Source of the DNA: Propioniciclava coleopterorum
GTDB taxonomy: Bacteria > Actinomycetota > Actinomycetes > Propionibacteriales > Propionibacteriaceae
Assembly: GCF_011393335.1 (NCBI RefSeq)
Contig: NZ_CP049865.1
Location: 3,180,722-3,244,721, forward strand
Length of the DNA stretch: 64,000 bases
Direction: 5' to 3'
A model generated the notes under the pieces. That model was not told where the DNA came from. It saw nothing but the letters and a program-made list of their open reading frames with translations, and searched no databases. The number at the start of each line of letters is the position of its first letter. Within the stretch, counting starts at the first letter, position 1. Positions 18,149 to 26,203 of the stretch are shown in pieces. The position numbers were made by a program, and so were the translations under genes.

Positions 18149-19864
18149 ATGAGCGTCATGGAGAGGGCCGCCACCGCCGAGCCGCGACCGGAAGCGGTGG
18201 TGAAGGCGCGCCGCGGCGCCTGGGCGATGAAGTTCCTGACGACCACCGATCACAAGCTGATCGGCGCCATGTACATGGCGACGGCCATGGCGTTCTTCGC
18301 GTTCGGTGGGCTGCTGGCGCTGGGGATGCGCGCGGAGCTGGCCTACCCCGGGCTGCAGTTCCTGGACTACGAGCGCTTCAACCAGTTCTTCACCATGCAC
18401 GGCACGATCATGCTGCTGATGTTCGCCACCCCGATGTTCGCGGGGTTCGCCAACGCGATCATGCCGCTGCAGATCGGCTCGCCGGACGTCGCCTTCCCGC
18501 GGCTGAACGCGTTCAGCTACTGGCTCTACCTGTTGGGCGCGCTCGTCGCCTGCAGCGGATTCCTGACCCCGGACGGCGCTGCGAGCTTCGGGTGGTTCGC
18601 CTACACGCCCCTGTCGGACGCGATCAATACCCCCGGCGTCGGCGGCAACCTGTGGGTGGTCGGGATGTACCTCATGGGCCTGTCGAGCATCTTCGGCGCG
18701 GTCAACTTCGTCACGACCATCGTGACGCTGCGCGCGCCCGGGATGACGATGTTCCGGCTCCCGATCTTCTGCTGGAACGTGTTCGTCACCGCGATCATGG
18801 TGCTGATCTCGTTCCCCGTGCTCGGGGCCGCGCTGCTGGTCCTGGGCGCCCAGCGGATGCTCGGCGCACACGCGCTGGACGCCGCGACCGGCGGAGCGCT
18901 GCTGTGGCAGCACCTGTTCTGGTTCTTCGGCCATCCCGAGGTCTACGTCGTGGCCATCCCGTTCTTCGGCATCATCACCGAGATCCTGCCCGTCTTCAGC
19001 CGCAAGCCCATCTTCGGCTACGTCGGACTGGTGTTCGCGACGCTGGGGATCGGCAGCCTGTCCATGACGGTGTGGGCGCACCACATGTTCGTGACCGGCG
19101 CGGTCAACATGCCGTTCTTCTCGTTCATGACGTACATGATCGCCGTGCCGACCGGGGTGAAGTTCTTCAACTGGATCGGCACGATGTGGAACGGCTCGGT
19201 CCGGCTGCAATCGCCGATGCTGTGGTCCATCGGCTTCCTCACCACCTTCCTGTTCGGTGGGCTGACCGGCGTGATCCTGGGGTCGCCGCCGCTGGACTTC
19301 CAGGTGTCCGACACCTACTTCGTGGTGGCGCACTTCCACTACGTGCTCTTCGGGACGGTCGTGTTCGCCACGTTCGCGGGCTTCTACTTCTGGTGGCCGA
19401 AGTTCACCGGGCGCATGCTGAACGAGCGCCTCGCGATCCTGCACTTCTGGCTGACCTTCATCGGCTTCCACACCACGTTCCTCGTGCAGCACTGGCTGGG
19501 CGTCGAGGGGATGCAGCGCCGGATCGCGGACTACCTGCCGCAGGAGGGCTTCACCTTCCTCAACCAGGTCTCGACCGTGGGCGCGTTCATCCTCGGCATC
19601 GCCTTCCTGCCGTTCCTGTGGAACATCTGGATCTCGCGGGACGCGCCGCTGGTGGGCGTCGACGACCCGTGGGGCTGGGGCCGATCGCTGGAGTGGGCCA
19701 CCTCCTGCCCGCCGCCGCGGCACAACTTCGCCGTCATCCCGGTCATCCGGTCCGAATCGCCGGCGTTCGACCTGCACTACCGGGGCTTGGGCGCGGTGCC
19801 CCACCGGGACGAGCAGGACGATCTGGCCGTCGGCGACGAGCCGGCCCACCCGGGCACCGGGTAG
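18149..19864 (+). CDS. ctaD: Cytochrome c oxidase subunit I
   Basis: Catalytic subunit of an aa3-type haem-copper terminal oxidase, 571 residues with twelve membrane helices. Haem a/a3 and CuB ligands are seen in [26 protein letters not shown] (the His-Tyr cross-link pair), VWAHHMF and [13 protein letters not shown] 18149 follows AAGGGGGA; an in-frame ATG eight codons upstream lacks a ribosome site. Subunits II, III and the bc1 complex are not adjacent, so this copy stands alone behind a SigF-type promoter. It may be a second, stress-induced copy, or the only ctaD with partners elsewhere. Confidence 0.95.
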   Translation: MSVMERAATAEPRPEAVVKARRGAWAMKFLTTTDHKLIGAMYMATAMAFFAFGGLLALGMRAELAYPGLQFLDYERFNQFFTMHGTIMLLMFATPMFAGFANAIMPLQIGSPDVAFPRLNAFSYWLYLLGALVACSGFLTPDGAASFGWFAYTPLSDAINTPGVGGNLWVVGMYLMGLSSIFGAVNFVTTIVTLRAPGMTMFRLPIFCWNVFVTAIMVLISFPVLGAALLVLGAQRMLGAHALDAATGGALLWQHLFWFFGHPEVYVVAIPFFGIITEILPVFSRKPIFGYVGLVFATLGIGSLSMTVWAHHMFVTGAVNMPFFSFMTYMIAVPTGVKFFNWIGTMWNGSVRLQSPMLWSIGFLTTFLFGGLTGVILGSPPLDFQVSDTYFVVAHFHYVLFGTVVFATFAGFYFWWPKFTGRMLNERLAILHFWLTFIGFHTTFLVQHWLGVEGMQRRIADYLPQEGFTFLNQVSTVGAFILGIAFLPFLWNIWISRDAPLVGVDDPWGWGRSLEWATSCPPPRHNFAVIPVIRSESPAFDLHYRGLGAVPHRDEQDDLAVGDEPAHPGTG

Positions 19865-19879
19865 CGGTGCGCCGGTGGG

Positions 19880-19914
19880 CGTCGGGCGGGCGGAAGCGCT
19901 CAGCCCGCCCGACG
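19880..19914. terminator. Bidirectional hairpin between ctaD and the sigma gene
   Basis: CGTCGGGCGGGC/GCCCGCCCGACG, a 12-bp stem 15 bases after the ctaD stop that overlaps the end of the convergent sigma gene. It could terminate both. Confidence 0.65.
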
Positions 19915-20685
19915 CAGTGGAGCGTCGGGCTCGAGGCGTCCGCGCAGCGTCGCCAGGACGCGCCGCAGGAGGCGCGAGACCTGCATCTGGGAGACGCCGA
20001 GGCGCTCGGCGATCTCCTGCTGGCTGAGGCGATCCACGAAACGCCACCGCAGCAGGGCGCGGGCCTCGGGCGTCAGATCGGCGACCGCCGCCTCGAGCGC
20101 GAGGTGCTCCACCAGGGCGCCGATGGCGTCCTCGGGGTCGGGCGGATAGCCGGCAGGCGCGGGCCCGCGGGCCTCCAGTGAGTCGGGCTGGAAGCACGAT
20201 TCGATCTTCAGCGCCTGGCTGACGGCCTCGACCGGGACGTCGAGGGCCGCCGCGATGGCGGCCGGCGAGGGCGTCGATCGGCGCGCCTGCTCCAGTTCGG
20301 CGCGCGCCCGGGCGATCTCGCCCCGCAGTTCGACCAGGCGGCGCGGTGGCCGGATGGCCCAGCACCCGTCGCGGAAGTGACGGCGCAGTTCGCCGAGGAT
20401 CGTCGGGACCGCGAACGCCGAGAACAGGTGCTCCGCGTCCGGGTCGAACCGCACGAGCGCCAGCAGCAGGCCGTAGCGCGCAACCTGGATCAGGTCGTCG
20501 GCGTCCTCGCCGCTGAGCCGGTAGCGGTGGGCCAGGGCGTCGGAGAGTTCCAGGTTGAGGGCCACGGCGCGCTCGAGGATCCGGGCGCGGTCGGCGGGGA
20601 GCGTCGCGGTCGGGAGGCGTCTGAGCAGCGTCGCCGTGCGTGCGTCGCGTTGGGCGCGCTGCTCCTGGATCGTCGGGACCGCCAT
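19900..20685 (-). CDS. SigF/SigB-type RNA polymerase sigma factor
   Basis: Group 3 sigma-70 factor of the stress/sporulation type. 261 residues: region 2 (DADDLIQVARYGLLLALVRF, ending in the conserved ILGELRRHFRDG), region 3 (about 130-185) and region 4 with its helix-turn-helix (LSQQEIAERLGVSQMQVSRL, RRVLATLRG). No anti-sigma factor or anti-anti-sigma gene adjoins it, unlike mycobacterial usfX-sigF. It converges on ctaD, whose promoter matches the consensus of this sigma class. I find no matching promoter in front of the sigma gene itself. Confidence 0.88.
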   Translation of the reverse strand: MAVPTIQEQRAQRDARTATLLRRLPTATLPADRARILERAVALNLELSDALAHRYRLSGEDADDLIQVARYGLLLALVRFDPDAEHLFSAFAVPTILGELRRHFRDGCWAIRPPRRLVELRGEIARARAELEQARRSTPSPAAIAAALDVPVEAVSQALKIESCFQPDSLEARGPAPAGYPPDPEDAIGALVEHLALEAAVADLTPEARALLRWRFVDRLSQQEIAERLGVSQMQVSRLLRRVLATLRGRLEPDAPLRRAG

Positions 20686-20798
20686 GATGCCGTGCCTCTT
20701 CGTCGAGCGGCACCTGGTCCGAACCGGCTTGGGGCCAGCCTGTCAGGCGAGCCGGGCCCAGACAAGCCCCGGATCGGCGGGTAACCCTGTGCGACCCA

Positions 20799-20834
20799 CA
20801 GGGGCCCGGACGGATCGCTCCGCCCGGGCCCCTG
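20799..20834 (-). terminator. Hairpin terminator after the IclR-type gene
   Basis: CAGGGGCCCGG/CCGGGCCCCTG, an 11-bp stem 12 bases beyond the IclR-type stop on the minus strand. Confidence 0.7.
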
Positions 20835-20846
20835 CGTCGTGTGCGG

Positions 20847-21572
20847 TCAGGACTCGCCGCCGCTGCGGCGCAGCACCTCCGAGAGCCGCTCGGCCGCCGC
20901 CATCACCGACGGGGCGTGCAGGCGTCCGGGCTGGCGGGTGAGCCGCTCGATCGGGCCGGAGACGCTCACGGCGGCGATCACCTTGCCGGCGGGGGAGCGC
21001 ACGGGGGCGGACACCGAGGCCACGCCGGCCTCGCGCTCGGCCACGGACTGCGCCCAGCCGCGGCGCCGGACCGTGGACAGCGCCACGGCGGAGAAGGTCG
21101 CGTTGGTGAGGCCGCGCTGGATGCGCTCGGGCTCCTCCCAGGCCAGCAGCACCTGGGCCGCCGACCCGGCGTTCATGGTGAGCTGCGTGCCGACGGGGAT
21201 GGTGTCGCGCAGGCCGACGGGGCGCTCGGCGGCGGCCGCGCAGATGCGGAAGTCGCCCTGGCGGCGGAACAACTGGGCCGATTCCCCGGTAATGTCGCGC
21301 AGGCGGGCCAGCACGGGCCCGGCGGTCGCGAGCAGGCGGTCCTCGCCGGCGGCCGCGGCCAGCTCGGTGAGGCGGGGGCCGAGCACGAAGCGGCCCTGCA
21401 GATCCCGGCTCACGAGCCGGTGGTGCTCCAGCGCGACCGCGAGGCGGTGGGCGGTGGGCCGGGCGAGGCCGGTGGCGGTCACGAGGCCCGCCAGGGTGGT
21501 GGGGCCCTGCTCGAGGGCGGTGAGCACCTGGGCGGCCTTGTCGAGCACGCCGACGCCGGAAGAACTGTCCAT
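20847..21572 (-). CDS. IclR-family regulator of leuCD (LtbR/NdgR-like)
   Basis: Transcription factor with an N-terminal winged helix (about 7-65, GVGVLDKAAQVLTALEQGPT, GLARPTAHRLAVALE) and the C-terminal IclR effector domain (about 75-235). 241 residues. It is divergent from leuC with a 99-base shared region, the arrangement of LtbR in Corynebacterium and NdgR in Streptomyces, which control leucine genes; orthology is inferred from family and position. The ATG start is 21572. Its operator should lie in the shared region. Confidence 0.88.
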   Translation of the reverse strand: MDSSSGVGVLDKAAQVLTALEQGPTTLAGLVTATGLARPTAHRLAVALEHHRLVSRDLQGRFVLGPRLTELAAAAGEDRLLATAGPVLARLRDITGESAQLFRRQGDFRICAAAAERPVGLRDTIPVGTQLTMNAGSAAQVLLAWEEPERIQRGLTNATFSAVALSTVRRRGWAQSVAEREAGVASVSAPVRSPAGKVIAAVSVSGPIERLTRQPGRLHAPSVMAAAERLSEVLRRSGGES

Positions 21573-21671
21573 ACTCTGATATTGCCGTCTCGAATGTTGA
21601 ACCGCAAGTTGTAGCATGGCGGGCGTCCCGCGGATCACCGATCCGGGCACATCGTGGAGAAGGGAACGTTC
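21573..21671. promoter_or_regulatory. Divergent control region between IclR-type gene and leuC
   Basis: An AT-richer stretch (21572-21617) contains ATATTGCCGTCTCGAATG and TTGAACCGCAAGTTGTAGCA. It must hold both promoters and probably the IclR-type operator. On the minus strand TTGCGG and CAATAT are 17 bases apart. leuC has the ribosome site GAAGGGA. Confidence 0.5.
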
Positions 21672-23078
21672 ATGGGGAAGACCCTCGCCGACAAGGTCTG
21701 GGAGGACCACGTCGTCCGGAGCGCCGAGGGCGAGCCGGACCTGCTGTACATCGACCTGCACCTCGTGCACGAGGTGACCAGCCCCCAGGCGTTCGACGGC
21801 CTCCGCCTCGCGGGCCGCCCGGTGCGGCGTCCCGACCTCACGCTGGCGACCGAGGACCACAACACCCCGACCGAGAACATCCTGCTGCCGATCGCCGACC
21901 CGGTCTCGCGCCTGCAGGTCGACACGCTGCGCCGCAACGCCGCGGAGTTCGGCATCCGGATCCACAGCCTCGGCGACAAGGACCAGGGCGTCGTCCACAT
22001 CATCGGCCCGCAGCTGGGCGTCACCCAGCCCGGCATGACCATCGTGTGCGGTGACTCCCACACCTCGACCCACGGCGCGTTCGGCGCGCTGGCGTTCGGC
22101 ATCGGCACCTCCGAGGTGGAGCACGTGCTCGCCACCCAGACGCTGAACCAGGCGCCCGCGAAGCGGATGGCCGTCAACATCAACGGCGAACTGCCCGACG
22201 GGGTCACCCCCAAGGACGTCGTGCTCGCGCTGATCTCCAAGGTCGGCACCGGCGGCGGCCAGGGCTACATCGTGGAGTACCGGGGCACCACCATCGAGAA
22301 CATGTCGATGGAGGGCCGCATGACGATCTGCAACATGAGCATCGAGTGGGGCGCCAAGGCCGGCATGGTCGCGCCCGACGAGACCACCTTCGCCTACCTC
22401 AAGGGCCGTCCGCACGCTCCCGAGGGCGCCGACTGGGACGCCGCCGTGGAGTACTGGCGCACCCTGCGCACCGACGACGACGCCCGCTTCGACGCGGAGG
22501 TCGACATCGACGCCGCGACCCTGACGCCGTTCGTCACGTGGGGCACCAACCCCGGCCAGGGCGTGGGGCTGGGCGACGCCGTCCCGTCGCCGGACGATTT
22601 CTCCGACCCGGTCGCCAAGTCGGCCGCGGAGCGCGCCCTGGAGTACATGGCGCTGACGCCCGGGGTGAAGATGAAGGACATCGCCGTGGACACCGTCTTC
22701 CTCGGCTCCTGCACCAACGGCCGCATCGAGGACCTGCGCCTCGCCGCGGGCGTCATCGCCGGCCGCAAGGTCGCCGACGGCGTCCGCATGATGGTGGTGC
22801 CGGGTTCGGCCCGCGTGCGCCTGCAGGCGATGGAGGAGGGCCTGGACAAGGTGTTCCTCGACGCCGGCGCCGAGTGGCGCGAGGCCGGCTGCTCCATGTG
22901 CCTGGGCATGAACCCCGACCAGCTGAAGCCGGGGGAGCGCTCGGCATCCACGTCGAACCGCAACTTCGAGGGCCGGCAGGGCAAGGGCGGCCGCACCCAC
23001 CTCGTCTCGCCCGCCGTCGCCGCCGCCACCGCGGTGCGCGGCACCCTGAGCTCGCCCGCCGACCTGGAGGAGAAGTAA
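21672..23078 (+). CDS. leuC: 3-isopropylmalate dehydratase large subunit
   Basis: Catalytic [4Fe-4S] subunit that isomerises 2- to 3-isopropylmalate (and citramalate to methylmalate). 468 residues, usual length. The cluster Cys residues are in GSCTNGR and the pair in [12 protein letters not shown]; substrate segments [20 protein letters not shown] and [14 protein letters not shown] are intact. ATG 21672 is chosen for its GAAGGGA ribosome site and because the family begins [13 protein letters not shown]. leuD follows after 3 bases. Confidence 0.97.
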   Translation: MGKTLADKVWEDHVVRSAEGEPDLLYIDLHLVHEVTSPQAFDGLRLAGRPVRRPDLTLATEDHNTPTENILLPIADPVSRLQVDTLRRNAAEFGIRIHSLGDKDQGVVHIIGPQLGVTQPGMTIVCGDSHTSTHGAFGALAFGIGTSEVEHVLATQTLNQAPAKRMAVNINGELPDGVTPKDVVLALISKVGTGGGQGYIVEYRGTTIENMSMEGRMTICNMSIEWGAKAGMVAPDETTFAYLKGRPHAPEGADWDAAVEYWRTLRTDDDARFDAEVDIDAATLTPFVTWGTNPGQGVGLGDAVPSPDDFSDPVAKSAAERALEYMALTPGVKMKDIAVDTVFLGSCTNGRIEDLRLAAGVIAGRKVADGVRMMVVPGSARVRLQAMEEGLDKVFLDAGAEWREAGCSMCLGMNPDQLKPGERSASTSNRNFEGRQGKGGRTHLVSPAVAAATAVRGTLSSPADLEEK

Positions 23079-23081
23079 GCC

Positions 23082-23687
23082 ATGGACACGTTCACCTCGC
23101 ACACCGGCGTCGGCGTCCCGCTGCGCCGCAGCAACGTCGACACCGACCAGATCATCCCGGCGGTCTACCTCAAGCGCGTGACCCGGTCCGGCTTCGAGGA
23201 CGGCCTGTTCGCCGCCTGGCGCTCCGACCCGGACTTCGTGCTCAACAACGAGGCCTACACCGCCGGCACCGTGCTGGTGGCGGGCCCCGACTTCGGCACC
23301 GGCTCATCCCGCGAGCACGCGGTGTGGGCGCTGCAGAACTACGGCTTCAAGGTCGTGATCGGCTCGCGGTTCGGCGACATCTTCCGCGGCAACTCCGGCA
23401 AGGCCGGCCTGCTCGTGGCGGTCGTCGACCAGGACGTCGTCGAGGCGCTGTGGTCCCACCTGGAGGCGTCCCCGGGCGCCGAGATCTCCGTGTCGCTGGA
23501 GGACCGCACCATCACCGCGGGGGAGACCACCTACCCGTTCGCGATCGACGACTACACCCGGCACCGCCTGCTCAACGGCCTGGACGACATCGGCCTGACG
23601 CTGCAGCACGACGACGCCATCGCGGCGTACGAGGCCCGCCGCCCCGGCTTCAAGGTGGCCACCCTGCCCGCGAAGGTCGCCGGCTGA
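23082..23687 (+). CDS. leuD: 3-isopropylmalate dehydratase small subunit
   Basis: Swivel-domain subunit of isopropylmalate isomerase, 201 residues. Conserved segments are [38 protein letters not shown] and [12 protein letters not shown]. It follows leuC by 3 bases and is closed by a hairpin, so leuCD is a two-gene operon. With CimA and LeuB in the same window, the complex probably serves both leucine and isoleucine routes. Confidence 0.97.
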   Translation: MDTFTSHTGVGVPLRRSNVDTDQIIPAVYLKRVTRSGFEDGLFAAWRSDPDFVLNNEAYTAGTVLVAGPDFGTGSSREHAVWALQNYGFKVVIGSRFGDIFRGNSGKAGLLVAVVDQDVVEALWSHLEASPGAEISVSLEDRTITAGETTYPFAIDDYTRHRLLNGLDDIGLTLQHDDAIAAYEARRPGFKVATLPAKVAG

Positions 23688-23706
23688 TCGCCCGCCCTCC
23701 TCGACC

Positions 23707-23740
23707 GACGCCCCCGCCCGCACCCCGCGGCGGGGGCGTC
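23707..23740 (+). terminator. Hairpin terminator after leuCD
   Basis: Perfect 12-bp stem GACGCCCCCGCC/GGCGGGGGCGTC with a 10-base loop, 20 bases after the leuD stop. Confidence 0.72.
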
Positions 23741-23775
23741 GTCCGTCCGGCGGCCCGGACGAGGTGACCGTCGGG

Positions 23776-23958
23776 TCAGGGCAGGGTGACGCTGCGGCGT
23801 CCGGACGCCTCGCGCACGGCCAGCCGCTGGCCGACCCGCAGCGAGCGCAGTTCGGGGGCGAGGTCGGCCGCGGGGACGGTCACGCGCCGGCCGGCATCGT
23901 CGACGCACTCCCAGCCGCCCTCGACGAGGCGGACGACGGTGACGTGCGTGGCGGGCAT
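23776..23958 (-). CDS. Small protein of 60 residues, function unknown
   Basis: Minus-strand frame starting MPATHVTVVRLVEGGWECVD and ending GRRSVTLP. Its alternating hydrophobic pattern and size suggest a small beta-barrel, but I cannot assign a family. Support comes from a TAAGCT -10 exactly 6 bases before the ATG, the leaderless pattern shared with well-identified genes here, and from its position between two closed units. Confidence 0.6.
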   Translation of the reverse strand: MPATHVTVVRLVEGGWECVDDAGRRVTVPAADLAPELRSLRVGQRLAVREASGRRSVTLP

Positions 23959-23964
23959 GGCGTC

Positions 23965-23970
23965 AGCTTA
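23965..23970 (-). promoter_or_regulatory. -10 element of the leaderless 60-residue gene
   Basis: TAAGCT on the minus strand with a 6-base gap to the ATG at 23958. Confidence 0.5.
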
Positions 23971-23985
23971 GGCGCGCCGCCTCGC

Positions 23986-23991
23986 TAGGCT
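23986..23991 (+). promoter_or_regulatory. -10 element of the ddl-thiL unit
   Basis: TAGGCT about 32 bases before the ddl ATG; the leader carries the ribosome site TTGGAGG. Confidence 0.45.
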
Positions 23992-24023
23992 GTCCCCGAC
24001 CCACTGCGCTTGGAGGAACACCC

Positions 24024-25148
24024 ATGGATCAGTCCACCCGGACACGCGTCGCGATCATCTTCGGCGGCGTGAGCTCCGAGCACGACGTGAGCTGCCTCAC
24101 CGCGGGCAGCGTCGCGCGCGCGATCGATCCGGAGCGCTTCGAGGTGGTCGGCATCGGCATCACCCCGTCCGGACGCTGGGTGCAGGTCGCCACCGCGGAC
24201 CTGCTGGCGCTCGACGTCGCCGACAACGCCCTGCCGCGCCTGGACGAGACCCGCCCGGACGCCGTGCTGATCCGCGGCGACGGGAACGGCGGCGGCCGGA
24301 TCGCGACGCTGGATGACGAGCGGCTCGCGGAGGCCCGCGACTTCGACGTGGCGTTCGCCCTGCTGCACGGGCCCTTCGGCGAGGACGGGACCATCCAGGG
24401 GCTGTTCGAGATGATGGGGATCCGCTACGTCGGGGCCGGGGTCGCGGCGTCCGCGATCGGCATGGACAAGGACCTCATGAAGCACGAGCTCCGGGCGGCC
24501 GGGCTCGCGGTCTGCCCGTGGGTGGCGCTGGACCGGCACACCTGGGCGGCCGACCGCGCCGGGCTGCTGCTGCGGATGGAGGCCGACCTGGCCTTCCCCG
24601 TCTACGTCAAGCCCGCCCGGGGCGGCTCGAGCATCGGCATCAGCCGCGCCGAGACTCCCGCGCACCTGCCCGCCGCGATCGAGGAGGCGCTGCGCTACGA
24701 CGCCAAGGTCATCGTGGAGGAGGGCTTCGTGGGGGCGCGGGAGATCGAGGTGGCCGTGCTGGACGTCCTCGACGGCGCCCCGCGCACCTCGCTGGCCGGC
24801 GAGATCGTCGTCCGCACCGAGGACGCCTTCTACGACTACGCCGCCAAGTACCTTCCCGAGGGGCAGGTGGACCTCGTCGTCCCGGCCCCGATCAGCGACG
24901 CGCTGCTCGCGCGGGTCCAGAAGACCGGCGCCCGGACGTTCCGCGCCATGGGGGCCGAAGGCCTGTCCCGCGTGGACCTGTTCGTCACCCCCGACGAGGA
25001 GATCTACGTCAACGAGCTCAACACGATGCCGGGGTTCACGCACCTGTCGATGTACCCGATGCTGTGGGACGCCTCCGGGCTGCGCTATCCCGACCTGATC
25101 GCGGAGCTCATCGAACTGGCGCTCACCCGGCCGATGGGGCTGCGCTGA
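24024..25148 (+). CDS. ddl: D-alanine--D-alanine ligase
   Basis: ATP-grasp enzyme that makes the D-Ala-D-Ala dipeptide of the peptidoglycan stem. 374 residues, the actinobacterial DdlA type. It shows IIFGGVSSEHDVSCLTAGSV at the N-terminus, ALLHGPFGEDGTIQG, KPARGGSSIGIS in the ATP site and YVNELNTMPGFTHLSMYPML at the C-terminus with the magnesium ligands. The ATG follows TTGGAGG. It overlaps thiL by one base (TGATG). Confidence 0.95.
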   Translation: MDQSTRTRVAIIFGGVSSEHDVSCLTAGSVARAIDPERFEVVGIGITPSGRWVQVATADLLALDVADNALPRLDETRPDAVLIRGDGNGGGRIATLDDERLAEARDFDVAFALLHGPFGEDGTIQGLFEMMGIRYVGAGVAASAIGMDKDLMKHELRAAGLAVCPWVALDRHTWAADRAGLLLRMEADLAFPVYVKPARGGSSIGISRAETPAHLPAAIEEALRYDAKVIVEEGFVGAREIEVAVLDVLDGAPRTSLAGEIVVRTEDAFYDYAAKYLPEGQVDLVVPAPISDALLARVQKTGARTFRAMGAEGLSRVDLFVTPDEEIYVNELNTMPGFTHLSMYPMLWDASGLRYPDLIAELIELALTRPMGLR

Positions 25149-26102
25149 TGGCGGTCCGCACGCTGGGTGAGGTCGGGGAGTTCGGCCTCATCGAGGAACT
25201 GACGGCGGGCCTCGTCATGCCGGACGCCGTGAGCGTCGGGCCCGGCGACGACTGCGCCGTCTTCGCTCCGACAGGCCAGGTCGTGGTCAGCACCGACGCC
25301 ATGATCGAGGACGTCCACTTCAAGCGCGTCTGGTCGGGCCCCGGCGACGTGGGCCGCAAGGCCGTCGCGGCCGCGGTCGCCGACGTCGAGGCGATGGGCG
25401 CGCGTCCGCTCGGCGTCGTCGTCGCCCTCGCCGCCCCGCGAGCACGTCGGAGGAGTGGGCGCTGGAGTTCGGCCGCGGCGTCCGCGCCGAGTGCGAGCGC
25501 GCCGGTGCCGCCCTGCTCGGCGGGGACATCACCGGCGGCGGCCGGATCGCGATCACCGTGACGGCGTTCGGGACCTGGAGGGACGCGCCCCCGTGCTGCG
25601 CTCCGGCGCCCGGGCCGGCGACGTCGTCGCCTACATCGGACGCCTCGGCATGGCGGCCGCCGGGCTGGCGGTGCTGGCCCGGGGCTTCCGCTCGCCCGGC
25701 GCCGTGGTGCGCGCCCAGCGCGTCCCGGAGCCGCCCTACGGCCAGGGCGTCGCCGCCCAGGAGGCGGGCGCGACCGCCATGATCGACTGCTCCGACGGAC
25801 TGCTGGCCGACCTGGGACACATCGCGGACGCCTCGGGCGTGGCGATCGACCTGCGCGCGGACGCGTTCGACGTCGACGAGGCGCAGAAGACCGTGGCCGC
25901 CGCGATCGGCGGCGGAGACCCGCTCACCTACATCCTCACCGGCGGCGAGGACCACGCCCTGGTGGCCACCTTCGCCCCCGGCGCCGTGCCCCCGGGCTGG
26001 ACCGTGGTCGGCGAGGTCGCCGAGGGCGAGCCCGCCGTGACCGTCGACGGCGCCCCCTGGGACCTCGGCGAGGACGGGGCCCCTGGCTGGCGCCACTTCT
26101 AG
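25148..26102 (+). CDS. thiL: Thiamine-monophosphate kinase (two apparent frameshifts)
   Basis: Phosphorylates thiamine monophosphate to thiamine diphosphate, the active cofactor. Three reading frames in succession carry the family pattern: LGEVGEFGLIEELT and VGPGDDCAVF with STDAMIEDVHF; then EEWALEFGRGVRAECERAGA and LLGGDITGGG; then GDVVAYIGRLGMAAAGLAVL, AMIDCSDGLLADLGHIA and YILTGGEDHALVATF. The breaks fall at CCCC 25434-25437 and GGG 25570-25572; one added base at each gives about 318 residues. ThiL is normally indispensable, which favours sequencing error. The start overlaps the ddl stop. Confidence 0.88.
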
Positions 26103-26191
26103 CCTGAGCAGCCACGCGCCGCCGGCGATGCGTCTCCCGGTGCCACCGCCCGGAACGGCGTGGTCGCTCGACCGATCCGGGCCCTGATTGT

Positions 26192-26197
26192 TAGGGT
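26192..26197 (+). promoter_or_regulatory. -10 element of leaderless ftsK
   Basis: TAGGGT, 6 bases before the ftsK ATG, no ribosome site. The preceding 90 bases after thiL hold nothing else I can name. Confidence 0.55.
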
Positions 26198-26203
26198 CGA
26201 GCC

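Noticed and set aside
17273-20713. A 1146-residue open frame on the minus strand
   Set aside because: Only its last about 100 residues are real (the ANTAR end of the frameshifted GAF-ANTAR gene); the rest is antisense to ctaD and out of frame in the sigma gene.
20686-20846. An autoregulatory SigF-type promoter for the sigma gene
   Set aside because: GGTTA is present on the minus strand but no GGGTA follows at 15-17 bases.
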